45,885 bases of DNA from Bacteroidota bacterium (GCA_021323535.1 JAJONO010000037.1:1-45885); one strand, 5' to 3'; positions 1-9,670 are shown, numbered from the stretch's first letter. Notes: generated from the sequence alone by a model not told the origin. Numbers and translations: made by a program.

Positions 1-2351
1 TCTGTTGCAGCGAAAGGATACTTGGAATTCAGTTTAGCTGTTAAGGTTGCTACTTTGATTTCTTTCAGATCAACATCGTAGGTTTGTCCTTCGGCCAAAG
101 GAATTTCATTGTAATATACTTTATCGCCTTTGTATCCTACCGTAATAATTGAATTTTTGAACGTCATATTTATTTTTTCTTTAAAAGAATTTGTTCCGTC
201 AAATTTCATGAGTTGAAAGGAAGAAAGTTTATCTGGCAGCAAATAACATAAAAGTCTATCGTACGATTTTCTGTCTTTCACCATTACACCAGCTTCCTTA
301 TATTCAATTAATACCTGTTGTTTTGTACCCACAGTTGTTGCGCTGATAGTTGCGCGGGCCATCGTTCCTTCTGTCACAACATCTAATGGGACAGGCAGAT
401 CACAATTTTTCCAGCCCGGCGTTATCATTTCTGCGGTAATGTATGTTCCGACAGGCTTTCCTGGAGGACGAGACCTTCCAAGCTGACGATAGGTCTCATC
501 AATATTTTTTTCAATTTCTTCTTCGAGTAAGCCTGATTGCTTTCTTTCAAATTCATTATAGTAGGCCGACTTTTTATCCATGGCTTCTACCTGTTTTTTA
601 AATTCGTCCGTATACATTTTTTCACGGGCTTCTTTCTCCGCTTTGTCGTACACTTCTTTTTTTGCTTTAAAATAATTCTGAAGTTGAAGTTCGCGTTCGT
701 CCGAAATATTTACGCCCCCGTCCATTCTCCGGGAAAAATCAAGAAACACAGACGATAAAGGATTTGATCCTATCATTGCTGCAGCGCTATCAATCGCGAA
801 TAATTCTTTATCCAGGTTTTTAATATACAAATCAAGAATAGAAGGATTGCAAGTCTGGAAAATAACTTTTAATCTTTCTTCGAAAGCTTTAGTTGCAAGA
901 ATTGTATTATTGAATTTTCCATCCCAAATGGCACGAATCCGTGAAGGGTTTATTTCGGCGATACAACCTGACGAAGAATCAGATGGTATCGTTACTGCTG
1001 TTGAAGGTTTCTGTGACAGGTAAGCAATGATCTCATCGACATCTCTTTCTGTAAGTTGACCTTCAAATACACTCATGGTTGCTTTGCCATTTTCATTAAA
1101 GATTTTGTTAGCGTATGCGTCTCCTGATTTGATTACTTTTTCATTGTTGAGGATCCATTTTTTCATCCAATCTCCTTTTGGAACACGATTCATCACTCCC
1201 TTTAAACCAGGACCGGTTAACTTCTTATCTGTGTTTGCAGAATGACAGGTAGAACAGTTCATTCGGAAGAGTGTTTCGCCATTCAAAATAGGCCTGTTAT
1301 TTGTCGCTGAATTCGCCAGAATTACGTTACTGGATGTAATCACAGTATTTCCATCGATGCTCCATTGATTAATTACACTTACCGCTGTAGGTGTCTCTGC
1401 AGATTTTGCCGAATCTCCACTTACAAATTCATCGTTGCCTTCAAAATCACAAGTAGAATAATTCGAAAAAGAATAATACACACTGTCGGTTCTCTTTTTG
1501 TTTTTAATATTAAAACCCATAGACTTCAAAGAATCAAGAAATCCTCCAGGATAAAAGTTCAAACTCAGAATATCTACTGTCGGAATTATTTTTTTCATTC
1601 TCTTAGGATTGATCCAATTGATGGTTCCATCTTTTTTGCGTTCGCCGTCGTAAAGACTCATGTGTTTTTTTCCTCCATAAGGAACAGCTGTCTTTATTGG
1701 CTTACCCTGATCCATTGTTAAAACTTCCTTACCGGTACGGGCATTAAAATAGAACATTCCGCCGGTTTCCAGGAGTTCGTCATCGCTCTTTGTAAAAAGT
1801 CCTGCTTTGATAATATCGTAAGCCGTCATAGCTTCCTTTACTTCAAAGTCAATTGGATTTTCGGGCACTTCGCCAAGCTTATCGAGAAATGTTCCGGCTT
1901 TGACTTGAAATACAATTCCGTTCTTAGTTTCGATGATTGTATCCTTCCTGGCATTGATCTTAAAGATCTGTGATTCCAGATGTTTATCCGCATCGCTCCA
2001 ATTATTTTCACCAAGTTCATTGAGTTCATAAAGCACTTTGTTTTCAGTCGCGGTTCCTTCAGTTGGCATTAACTTAGTTTTCACATAATAGGCTCCAACT
2101 GCGACAAGTGTCGCTACTGCCGTACCAATGATCAGGTTCTTAATCAATTTCCCAGTCTTCGCTTTTTTGAAACCGTCTTTAATTTCAGATTTCAATCCTG
2201 ATGTCTTAATTCCTTCGATGATCTCTTTGTGAAGTTCAACTTGCTTTTGTAGTTCAGGATTTTTGGAGAGTTCTTCTTCGAAGGTCTTCCGCTCTGTTTC
2301 TGTCAACTCATTATTAAGATATTTATCAATTATTTCGGTAAATGATTTCAT
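1..2351 (-). CDS. Membrane protein with anti-sigma-like N-terminus and cytochrome c domain (3' end outside window)
   Basis: The frame is open from ATG at 2351 to the left edge, at least 783 residues, and the stop lies outside the window. Residues 1-65 are charged and helical and begin MKSFTEIIDKYLNNELTE, the style of the cytoplasmic part of Bacteroidota membrane anti-sigma factors; no zinc-binding HxxxCxxC is present. A single membrane segment follows at about 70-90. The rest should be periplasmic. It holds an unrecognised beta-rich region (about 150-350), a class I cytochrome c domain with heme motif CSTCH at 366-370 and a likely Met ligand in GKATMSVF, and then a long charged helical stretch and another beta-rich part. 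The start lies 9 bases after the stop of the ECF sigma gene, so the two are probably co-transcribed. Anti-sigma function is inferred from position and topology; the heme motif is seen directly. Alternatively it may be a membrane-anchored electron-transfer protein. Confidence 0.8.
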   Translation of the reverse strand, partial: MKSFTEIIDKYLNNELTETERKTFEEELSKNPELQKQVELHKEIIEGIKTSGLKSEIKDGFKKAKTGKLIKNLIIGTAVATLVAVGAYYVKTKLMPTEGTATENKVLYELNELGENNWSDADKHLESQIFKINARKDTIIETKNGIVFQVKAGTFLDKLGEVPENPIDFEVKEAMTAYDIIKAGLFTKSDDELLETGGMFYFNARTGKEVLTMDQGKPIKTAVPYGGKKHMSLYDGERKKDGTINWINPKRMKKIIPTVDILSLNFYPGGFLDSLKSMGFNIKNKKRTDSVYYSFSNYSTCDFEGNDEFVSGDSAKSAETPTAVSVINQWSIDGNTVITSSNVILANSATNNRPILNGETLFRMNCSTCHSANTDKKLTGPGLKGVMNRVPKGDWMKKWILNNEKVIKSGDAYANKIFNENGKATMSVFEGQLTERDVDEIIAYLSQKPSTAVTIPSDSSSGCIAEINPSRIRAIWDGKFNNTILATKAFEERLKVIFQTCNPSILDLYIKNLDKELFAIDSAAAMIGSNPLSSVFLDFSRRMDGGVNISDERELQLQNYFKAKKEVYDKAEKEAREKMYTDEFKKQVEAMDKKSAYYNEFERKQSGLLEEEIEKNIDETYRQLGRSRPPGKPVGTYITAEMITPGWKNCDLPVPLDVVTEGTMARATISATTVGTKQQVLIEYKEAGVMVKDRKSYDRLLCYLLPDKLSSFQLMKFDGTNSFKEKINMTFKNSIITVGYKGDKVYYNEIPLAEGQTYDVDLKEIKVATLTAKLNSKYPFAAT

Positions 2352-2360
2352 GGAATGTTT

Positions 2361-2897
2361 TTAATTAAGTGATGAATAAATTTCTTTCGCTTTTTCAAGG
2401 CACCTGTACTTTTGGTTCTTGGCGCCTTTTTCGCCGGCGAATCCCAGTTTAGATGCGATCTCGGCCATGCTCAGTTTTTTGTAATAGAACAAATGCAATA
2501 ACTGTTTACATTTTTCACCGAGCTGTGAAAGTGCCTCCACTGCTTTTTTACTTTTCTGGTATTCTTCAGTAGCAGAAGAAAAATCTTCGGTGACATCGGC
2601 CTGATTTTCAACTGTTGAATAAACTTCTTTTTTGTTTTTCCTGAGTTGTTCCTTCCAGAGGTTTCTGCTGATCCCGAAAAGAAAAGTATTGAGTGAAGAC
2701 GTGAGTTCGAAATTTCCTTTTTCTGTTTTTTTAAAAAGCACCAATAATGCATCCTGAAAAATATCTTCAGCATCTGATTTTGTTCCGGAATTTTTGATGA
2801 TATACTTCTTGATCACAGGAAAATATCCATACAGATTTTTTACAACCTTGTTGTACGATTTTTCCGAGATCAATTTTATTATTTCCTTGTCGTTCAT
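2361..2897 (-). CDS. ECF-type RNA polymerase sigma factor
   Basis: This 178-residue protein has the two-domain ECF layout. Region 2 covers about residues 20-90, with SDAEDIFQDALLVLFKK and then FLFGISRNLWKEQLRKNKKE as the -10 recognition helix. Region 4 covers about 115-178, with LSQLGEKCKQLL and the helix-turn-helix LSMAEIASKLGF. The length is normal for the family. It would direct RNA polymerase to a small regulon once released from an anti-sigma factor. The gene directly downstream, 9 bases away, encodes a single-pass membrane protein with a cytochrome c domain, which is the natural candidate for that control. No TAnnTTTG box was found just upstream. Confidence 0.9.
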   Translation of the reverse strand: MNDKEIIKLISEKSYNKVVKNLYGYFPVIKKYIIKNSGTKSDAEDIFQDALLVLFKKTEKGNFELTSSLNTFLFGISRNLWKEQLRKNKKEVYSTVENQADVTEDFSSATEEYQKSKKAVEALSQLGEKCKQLLHLFYYKKLSMAEIASKLGFAGEKGAKNQKYRCLEKAKEIYSSLN

Positions 2898-3302
2898 AGA
2901 GCTGTTTTACTGTGGATGCATTAAAGTGAAAAAGGTCATCACTTAATTTTTTGAAATTTACGTATAAAACTGATTGTCAGTATATTAAACTTCGTTTTCT
3001 TTTTTTACGTTCCCTGGTTTAAAAACTGCTTGTATTCTATTGCTTGTAATTGTTTATTGCGGAAAAAGACATTCTTGAGACTACAATAGCGGCGAATCAT
3101 AATTGTATTTCTATTGTAAAATATTACCAAAAAGAAGGTAGAACTTATTTCTGCCTGAGTAAATTAGCACAGGGCCTGAGTAGAGCTTAATGTGAAAAGC
3201 AGTAAAAAAGAATGTCAAAAGCGTTTGAAATTTCATCGAATAAAACTAATCTTAATCTAATTAAAAATTGCTAATTAAAAATAAAGTACTACTTTGCCGA
3301 CC
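2898..3302. other. 405-bp divergent intergenic region
   Basis: No gene is visible in this AT-rich stretch between the divergently transcribed ECF sigma gene (minus) and histidine kinase gene (plus). It contains a 12-bp direct repeat, CTAATTAAAAAT, at 3257-3268 and 3271-3282 with a 14-bp period. A weak -7-like box, TACTTTG, lies at 3290-3296, only 6 bases before the kinase ATG. No terminator-like hairpin was seen. Confidence 0.6.
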
Positions 3303-4529
3303 ATGTTTTCTAAGGTACTTAACATTGGGATAACCGACAGGCTTGAGTTTTACCAGAAAAGAGAAACAAAAATTTTAAACCTGTTTTCTCTCATTACTCT
3401 TACCGGTTTACTGATTGGCACCACAAACATCTTTTTCCTTAAGGACCATTATCCTGTTTTTATGGTGAGCTTTGAAGCGCTTGCCAGTTTTGCCGTACTC
3501 ATACTTAATCATAAACAGATCTACCAGGCCTCTGCTTATGTTTTCGTTATCTCTATTAATTTTACTCTCCTTTATATGAACCTGTATTATCATAACGATA
3601 CAGGCAGTTATCTCTATTATTTTCCACTTATTTTTTGTATAGCACTTCTCCATAATCCCAACAAATCAAAAGCGCGGGCCATTGCCTTTTTCTGCATTAT
3701 TCTTGTGAGTTTTTTTGGCGCAAGATTCCTGGATTCATCCCTCATTCAAGCCGCGAAACTCAACGATGAGCAAAATAAAATAATTTTTAACTATAACGTA
3801 AACCTGGTTGCAGTGCTCACCGTTATTCTCGTTTATCTTGTCATCACATTCATCAATAAACAATATAAAGAGTTGTCTGACCTTCTCGTAACCTCGAAAG
3901 ACGATCAGATTACCATTGAAAATTCCCTGAAAGAAAAAGAAGTTCTTCTCGCGGAAATACAACATCGTGTAAAAAATAATCTGTCAGTTATTATAGGATT
4001 GTTTAACCTTCAAAAAGATAGTGCTACCAATGAAGAAACAAAACAATCCATCACCGAAGCAAAGAACCGTGTATTGAGTATAGCCATGGTTCATGAGCGT
4101 TTATACCGTAAGGATGATCTTTCAAAAATTAATCTTAAGTATTATATCTCTGAACTCACGAAAGAAATTGTGAGAGGACATCATCTCTACAAAACCGTTA
4201 CCATTGAAGAAAGTCTTGAAGACATTAATGCTGATATTACAAAAGCTGTTCCGATTGGGCTCATCGTCAACGAGGTGGTTACCAATTCACTGAAACATGC
4301 ATTTAAAGATACCGACACAAAACCTGTTTTGAAATTAAGTCTCAGCCGGAACTTTGACCAGATCTGTATCAAGGTGGAAGATAATGGAAAAGGTTTTCCT
4401 GAAAATAAAGTGAGAAGCGACCGTTCTCTTGGCCTTACTCTCATTGAATCGCTGGCGAACCAGATTGACGGAAATATTTATTATCTGAACAATAACGGCG
4501 CCGGAGTAAAATTATCTTTTCAGTTCTGA
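3303..4529 (+). CDS. Membrane sensor histidine kinase, HisKA_2 type
   Basis: The N-terminal half (about 1-190) has roughly six hydrophobic segments and no recognisable extracytoplasmic sensor domain. A short coiled linker leads to the dimerisation/phosphoacceptor motif EIQHRVKNNLSVIIGLFNLQ, with the phosphorylated His near residue 221; this is the HisKA_2 signature. The catalytic ATPase domain follows, with the N box VNEVVTNSLKHAF, the G1 box EDNGKGFP and the G2-like SLGLTLIESLANQI. ATG 3303 is preferred over an in-frame TTG at 3294, which lies inside a -7-like box. There is no response regulator next to it, so its partner is unknown. Its 3' end overlaps the converging T9SS gene by 10 bases. 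Confidence 0.88.
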   Translation: MFSKVLNIGITDRLEFYQKRETKILNLFSLITLTGLLIGTTNIFFLKDHYPVFMVSFEALASFAVLILNHKQIYQASAYVFVISINFTLLYMNLYYHNDTGSYLYYFPLIFCIALLHNPNKSKARAIAFFCIILVSFFGARFLDSSLIQAAKLNDEQNKIIFNYNVNLVAVLTVILVYLVITFINKQYKELSDLLVTSKDDQITIENSLKEKEVLLAEIQHRVKNNLSVIIGLFNLQKDSATNEETKQSITEAKNRVLSIAMVHERLYRKDDLSKINLKYYISELTKEIVRGHHLYKTVTIEESLEDINADITKAVPIGLIVNEVVTNSLKHAFKDTDTKPVLKLSLSRNFDQICIKVEDNGKGFPENKVRSDRSLGLTLIESLANQIDGNIYYLNNNGAGVKLSFQF

Positions 4530-7500
4530 CGCGTTCCTGTATTTTTCAAAATCGCAACTCTTCCAATCTTTTGTTTATCTCTACCTCTCTGTTTGTACTT
4601 CACCTTACAGGTGTAAACACCGTCCTGGCAAATCTGTCCTTTATATTTTCCATCCCAGGCAACGTTGGTTCCCGATCCTTCAAAGATTTGTTCGCCCCAC
4701 CTGTCGAATACTGTTAATGTAACCTGCGAAATATTGTAGCACACCGGATAAAAAATATCGTTGAGGCCATCTTCGTCTGGCGTGAATGTATTCGGCAACC
4801 AGATCTCAGACTCACAATCATCTACTTTAATTTCATCACTAACCTTGCAACCAGTAACTGTTGCCGTAACATAATACATTCCCGGAACATTAACTTCTAT
4901 TGACGGTTCTGTGCTTCCCGTGGACCAGATATAATTACTCGCATTATAAAGATGAGCGGATAGTATCAGCTTTTCTCCAATGCAAATCACCGTATCTTTT
5001 GAAACATTAAACACAGGAACATCATGAATTAAAACGTAAACACTATCTGTTGCAAAACAATGTCCCTGACTAACCTTTACCCAATAATAACCTGGAGAAG
5101 TTACACTGATGGCCTGAGTGGCGTTACCCGTGCTCCACTGATAATTACTTCCAGGATTGCCTGCATTCAGAATAAAAGCGGCGCCTGAACAGAAAGATGT
5201 GTCTTTACCAATGTTCACATTCAAATCTGATCTTACGATATTGATAACGTCAGCCGAAGAACATCCATTGGCTAATGTAACCATCACAGAATAGGTTCCT
5301 ACATTAGAAACATGAATGGTTTGAGCAGATTGAGAATTGCTCCAGTTATATGTGGCACCCGGATTACCAGCATCAAGATTTACAGAAATAATTTCGTCCT
5401 TGCAAAACAACTTATCGGCTCCAAGATTGACAAGAGGCGTATTTTTTATCAGCACACCCACTGTATCATAAATACTGCAATTTCCTATGTTAACCTGAAC
5501 CCAGTAATTACCAGAAGAAGAAGCATTGATTGTTTGAGTTGTGAGACCATTGCTCCATTGATACGAGTTACCCACACCCGCATTCAGAATAACCGGTATT
5601 CCCTGGCAAACTTCGATATCGGCCCCAAGATTTAATGTAGCGTTCGTAATAGTAATTTCATCTGTTCCAAAACATCCGTTACTGTTTACCAATACCGAAT
5701 ATGTTCCGGGCGCATTCACAGAAATTGTTTGTGCATTCTGCGCGTTGCTCCATGTATAAGTTGCTCCCGACACTCCTGCGTTGATACTAAATGAAGTACC
5801 TGGACACATAATTGTGTCATTTCCTAAATTTACACTTAAGCTCCCTGTAGATATATTAATTATATCGGAGGAGCTACATCCTGCCGCGTTTGTTACTACA
5901 ACAGAATATCCTCCCACCGCAGTCGCCTGAATTGTTTGCGTGGTTTGCCCGGTATTCCACAAATATGAAAGTCCCGGATTCTGTGCGTTGAGTGTAAAAG
6001 AAAATGATGAATTACAGGTGTTCAGATCGGGGCCAAGATTTACAGTTGGACCTGAGGCAACACTCACCGTTTTTACCGCCATTGTACTTGAACAGGCGCC
6101 TTTAGAAACAACCAGGGAATATGTTCCTGATTGATTTAAACCTGCGTTCCCTATTAAAATATTCTGCGTTGAAGAAGTAAAACTGTTTGGACCTGACCAC
6201 AGAAAACTGCTACCCGGTGGCGCATTACCATATAACTTAATGCTATCCCCAACACACAATAAGGTATTGCCTGTAACTGCAACGGTTGGAGGCGCCACAA
6301 CAATTATTTTTTTACAATAATCGGATTTATTGATCTGTGTTTCATTAACGGTAAGATTAATGTAAAACGTTCCTGTGCTCACGTAAGAAATCGGAGGAGG
6401 TGTTTGAAACACCGAAGAAGGAATTGATGCGTTTGTGCAAGGAGGATAGTAGATCCTTGATAACGTGTTGTTGGATACATTTGGTATCATCGCAAACAAA
6501 GTGTCTCCACTTCTGTATCGCTCAATTGAATGTGGAAAAGAAAAACCTGCAATATTTCCGAATGAAGTTGTGATAATAGGACCTGTTGGTCCATTCGTAA
6601 AATTCATATTCAGCAGATCGTTACCATACCTGTTGGTAATAAGTCCCCTTATCTGACCACATTCCACCCACACGTCTATTCCTCTTGGCCCATTGAGAGC
6701 GCCCGTGTTTCCAAGATTTACGCCGGTTGGCGTATTCAGAAGACTAGTACCAAAATCCAAACGACTGAGTGTATTATTGGTTTCATTTACAATATAACCA
6801 TACCAGTTTCCACCGTAGTTAATAATTGCAAGATCGTCGGGCTGACTCAAACCGCCAATGTTACCAAGGTTCACTCCTGTTGGTGTGTTATTGATACCGG
6901 AACCAAAATTGAGCCGTGTAATAGAATTTCCGAAAGCATTAGGCGTGAAAGCATAAGTGGTTCCGCCCGATGAAAACACCTGAAGACGCTGTGGATAAAC
7001 CATTCCACCAATATTTCCAAGGTTTACCGCAGTAGGCATGTTAGCTAAACTGTTCCCAAAATTAAAACGTACGAGCCGGTCATTGGCGCCGCCGCCGCCG
7101 CCTACCATAATACCATACCAGGTTCCGCCAACATTTTCGAGATACATGTCTTCCATGCTGATTGGAATCATCCCACCGAAATTCCCGAGATTAGTAGCTA
7201 CCGGCATATTAGCGAGGCTGCTCCCATAAGATAAACGCGATAAATTTGCACCCCAGTTGTTGGTGACAAAAGCATAATAATTGCTCCCATCTTTACCTAT
7301 CGAATAATACACCGGGCCGCCAAAAAAACCAATGTTCCCAAGATTTGTGGCAACAGGGGTAACATTTGTGTTGCCCATACAGAAATTCCAGTACCATGTC
7401 GTAGCAGGGCCTGTAGTTGTATTCTGAATAGTGAACGTTTGATTTACGCAAACCGTATCAGGCGCCGTAAAACCGGCAACTATCTGCTGAGACTTTAAGC

Positions 7501-7546
7501 TAATAGTAAGTAGTAAAGGGAAAAATATTGTGTAAAAAAGTTTCAT
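4520..7546 (-). CDS. T9SS type B-sorted cell-surface protein with propeller-like and Ig/PKD-like repeats
   Basis: This 1008-residue secreted protein has a signal peptide (about 1-20, ending LKSQ). A first half of a PKD-like domain covers about 27-57 (WYWNF at 51-55). Six repeats of about 52 residues follow, marked by NLGN at 68, 119, 175, 227, 277 and SFGN at 328, as in a beta-propeller. The second half of the PKD domain seems to resume at about 380-415. Seven Ig-like repeats with the pattern NLGxD...C then YxWSxGxxTQTI come next. The C-terminus (about 915-1000, WLPNTFTPDEDGLNDIF to the end) is a CHU_C gliding-motility-type sorting domain, so export through T9SS to the surface is expected. 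The role is probably adhesion or matrix binding. No catalytic motif was seen. Confidence 0.88.
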   Translation of the reverse strand: MKLFYTIFFPLLLTISLKSQQIVAGFTAPDTVCVNQTFTIQNTTTGPATTWYWNFCMGNTNVTPVATNLGNIGFFGGPVYYSIGKDGSNYYAFVTNNWGANLSRLSYGSSLANMPVATNLGNFGGMIPISMEDMYLENVGGTWYGIMVGGGGGANDRLVRFNFGNSLANMPTAVNLGNIGGMVYPQRLQVFSSGGTTYAFTPNAFGNSITRLNFGSGINNTPTGVNLGNIGGLSQPDDLAIINYGGNWYGYIVNETNNTLSRLDFGTSLLNTPTGVNLGNTGALNGPRGIDVWVECGQIRGLITNRYGNDLLNMNFTNGPTGPIITTSFGNIAGFSFPHSIERYRSGDTLFAMIPNVSNNTLSRIYYPPCTNASIPSSVFQTPPPISYVSTGTFYINLTVNETQINKSDYCKKIIVVAPPTVAVTGNTLLCVGDSIKLYGNAPPGSSFLWSGPNSFTSSTQNILIGNAGLNQSGTYSLVVSKGACSSTMAVKTVSVASGPTVNLGPDLNTCNSSFSFTLNAQNPGLSYLWNTGQTTQTIQATAVGGYSVVVTNAAGCSSSDIINISTGSLSVNLGNDTIMCPGTSFSINAGVSGATYTWSNAQNAQTISVNAPGTYSVLVNSNGCFGTDEITITNATLNLGADIEVCQGIPVILNAGVGNSYQWSNGLTTQTINASSSGNYWVQVNIGNCSIYDTVGVLIKNTPLVNLGADKLFCKDEIISVNLDAGNPGATYNWSNSQSAQTIHVSNVGTYSVMVTLANGCSSADVINIVRSDLNVNIGKDTSFCSGAAFILNAGNPGSNYQWSTGNATQAISVTSPGYYWVKVSQGHCFATDSVYVLIHDVPVFNVSKDTVICIGEKLILSAHLYNASNYIWSTGSTEPSIEVNVPGMYYVTATVTGCKVSDEIKVDDCESEIWLPNTFTPDEDGLNDIFYPVCYNISQVTLTVFDRWGEQIFEGSGTNVAWDGKYKGQICQDGVYTCKVKYKQRGRDKQKIGRVAILKNTGTRQN

Positions 7547-7668
7547 AGAAAACCAATTCTAAAATACAAAAATTATGCCCTTGTTAAGTGTAAACTTTAT
7601 TTCTGGTCAGATTTCCCTGGCAGAAACTCAACTTCATTCTATAAGTGGTCAGAAAGAACTTGTCTAAA

Positions 7669-9624
7669 TTATTTAGGTGCTTTCATTCCTTTTTTCCTTT
7701 GAGCCTTTCTTCTATCGGTCTTCAGTTGTTTATTCAACACTTTTAGTTTTGTACGGATATATTTTGAATCGATCTTTAGCTGAACTTTTCTAACGTTTCG
7801 TGACGCGCGGACCTCGTGTTTTTCGAGAAGTGATTTACAGAAACTGAAATAATCTTCTTCGTAAACCAGTTTCTTACAATCATTCTTATAATGCTTCAAA
7901 ATAGAATTGCTATCCAGGCTGTTCCTAATAAAACCTCTTCGTTCAGAAGCTTCCTTTGCAAGTGAACTATAAGTATTATTAATAATGGAATCGGCTGCAT
8001 GCAGCTCGATATGATAGGGCTGAAGTGTTACATCATAATTGGTGCATTTAATTATATTGACCCTATACTTCTTCATGTTATTCACAAATTCCTTGTGGCA
8101 CTTTATGTATCTTTTATACTGACCGTAAGCGCCCTTAATTTCCGGTTCATTAAGATTAAGGTAAGACGTTACAAGCTTCGCTGTACTGATAATGCTGTCC
8201 TGCATTGGAATAACACCAATATCATAACAGTCCATGAAACCTTTCCTCCAACTATTAATCGTTTTAAATTTTTCGTAATTGACAATGTAATTATCAATGG
8301 CTCTCTTAAAAAGATCGCGGGAAATACTGTCGCGCTGATCGATCCCTTTCAGAATTGCGATCATATCATTGCGTTTATTGATCGCGTTTCTTTTTGCAGC
8401 TTCTTTCCTCTCTTTGAACCTTGCCAGTTTTTTTCTTTCTCTTTTTGTCTGGTGAAGATTTGCTACCGGACGTACAATGCGAAGAAGCAATAAAGACTTA
8501 TACCGGAAGAAATATTTGAACTGGTTAACATTCAGAAAATAATTCGACTTCTTTAAATAGTAACGGTTGGTGCGGATTGACTTTTGGTTTTGTCTGAGCG
8601 CAGATTTAACAGGACTAAAATATCCGGCTTTAAACAAAGTTTTTTTATGATTTACCTGTTTAAAGTTGATGTTATAATCAAGTATTATGTTTTCTCTCGT
8701 GCAATTTACGAATGGTTGAATATCGCTGTAACGCTGAATTTCTTCCTTGATGAAAATAGTATCCGACGCATCTTCTTTTGCATTTACGTTGTCGTACTCC
8801 ACAAAATATTTAAGAAATGAAAATGTATTTCTCGGGTTTTCTCCGAGATGATCCTTGCTTTCAGAATAATTTCTTGTCAACTCATTCTCTTGTGTAATGA
8901 TTTCAAGGTAATCATCGTTCTGTGTCCCGTTGGTTTTATTTCGTTCCAGATAATTCCGTATCGTATCTTTATAAAAAGTGAGATTTTCGAAATCTTCAAT
9001 CTCCATTTTCTCTTTCAGGAGCTGGTAGTTTTTCTTTACAGGAAAGTGATCAAGAGCAAAGTTTGGTCCATCGCTGAAAAGATAAATCGGATTATAATCT
9101 CTGAAGAATTTTATCTTGTAAGGGAATCTTCTGAGCTTTAAACGGTATTGGTAATAATAAAATGGAGAATATTTTATGACCAGTCCGCCAGAGGCCCAGG
9201 TGGCATCATTCAGGTACCATTTTCCATCCGCTTTAAAAGTGTTCCAGCAATGATCGTCGGTAAAAAAAATGTCCGCCTCATCTACAAAAAACGATTTGGC
9301 ATATCCTCTTATCGTTAAGGACGGGATATTATTCTGTTTACACAAAGCATCAAATAAAGCTGAATATTCCCTGCAAAGTCCTTTCCTTTTACGAAGTGTT
9401 TTCTTAAGGCTCCACATAGTTGTACGGTGAGAGATAAAACCTTTTACATCGTATTTAATGCGGCGGGTTATCCAGTTATTGATTTTATGTACTTTCTCAG
9501 AATCCGATCTGCACCCAATAGATAAACGTGCAGCCAGCAATTTCACTCTCATAGGAGTGCTTTTTTGGGCATTGAAAACCAGGGAAAGACTTAGAAAAAA
9601 GAATATGTAAACAACGCTGTGAAT
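7669..9624 (-). CDS. Secreted transglutaminase-like protein, probably with a non-ATG start
   Basis: From the first ATG (9552) the protein has 627 residues. It carries a transglutaminase-like catalytic core: Cys60 in GLCREYS, His101 in DDHCWN and Asp116 in LNDATW. The remaining 500 residues are Lys/Arg/Asn-rich and not recognised. The first ATG gives no signal peptide, but the same frame stays open 24-29 codons upstream (stop TAG at 9640-9642). That stretch encodes a classic one, IHSVVYIFFFLSLSLVFNAQ, without any ATG, GTG or TTG. The most economical start is ATT at 9622-9624; a sequencing indel is the alternative. In this superfamily the Cys-His-Asp core may be a protease, amidase or crosslinker; the substrate is unknown. 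It lies downstream of the ftsZ terminator on the same strand. Confidence 0.72.
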   Translation of the reverse strand: MHSVVYIFFFLSLSLVFNAQKSTPMRVKLLAARLSIGCRSDSEKVHKINNWITRRIKYDVKGFISHRTTMWSLKKTLRKRKGLCREYSALFDALCKQNNIPSLTIRGYAKSFFVDEADIFFTDDHCWNTFKADGKWYLNDATWASGGLVIKYSPFYYYQYRLKLRRFPYKIKFFRDYNPIYLFSDGPNFALDHFPVKKNYQLLKEKMEIEDFENLTFYKDTIRNYLERNKTNGTQNDDYLEIITQENELTRNYSESKDHLGENPRNTFSFLKYFVEYDNVNAKEDASDTIFIKEEIQRYSDIQPFVNCTRENIILDYNINFKQVNHKKTLFKAGYFSPVKSALRQNQKSIRTNRYYLKKSNYFLNVNQFKYFFRYKSLLLLRIVRPVANLHQTKRERKKLARFKERKEAAKRNAINKRNDMIAILKGIDQRDSISRDLFKRAIDNYIVNYEKFKTINSWRKGFMDCYDIGVIPMQDSIISTAKLVTSYLNLNEPEIKGAYGQYKRYIKCHKEFVNNMKKYRVNIIKCTNYDVTLQPYHIELHAADSIINNTYSSLAKEASERRGFIRNSLDSNSILKHYKNDCKKLVYEEDYFSFCKSLLEKHEVRASRNVRKVQLKIDSKYIRTKLKVLNKQLKTDRRKAQRKKGMKAPK

Positions 9625-9670
9625 GAGGTGAGGGGTGAACTATAAAACGTTTAAATATAGAAAATATTAT

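Noticed and set aside
537-1721. Plus-strand ORFs within the left-edge gene
   Set aside because: Antisense shadows; the minus strand is continuously open with a heme motif and a membrane segment.
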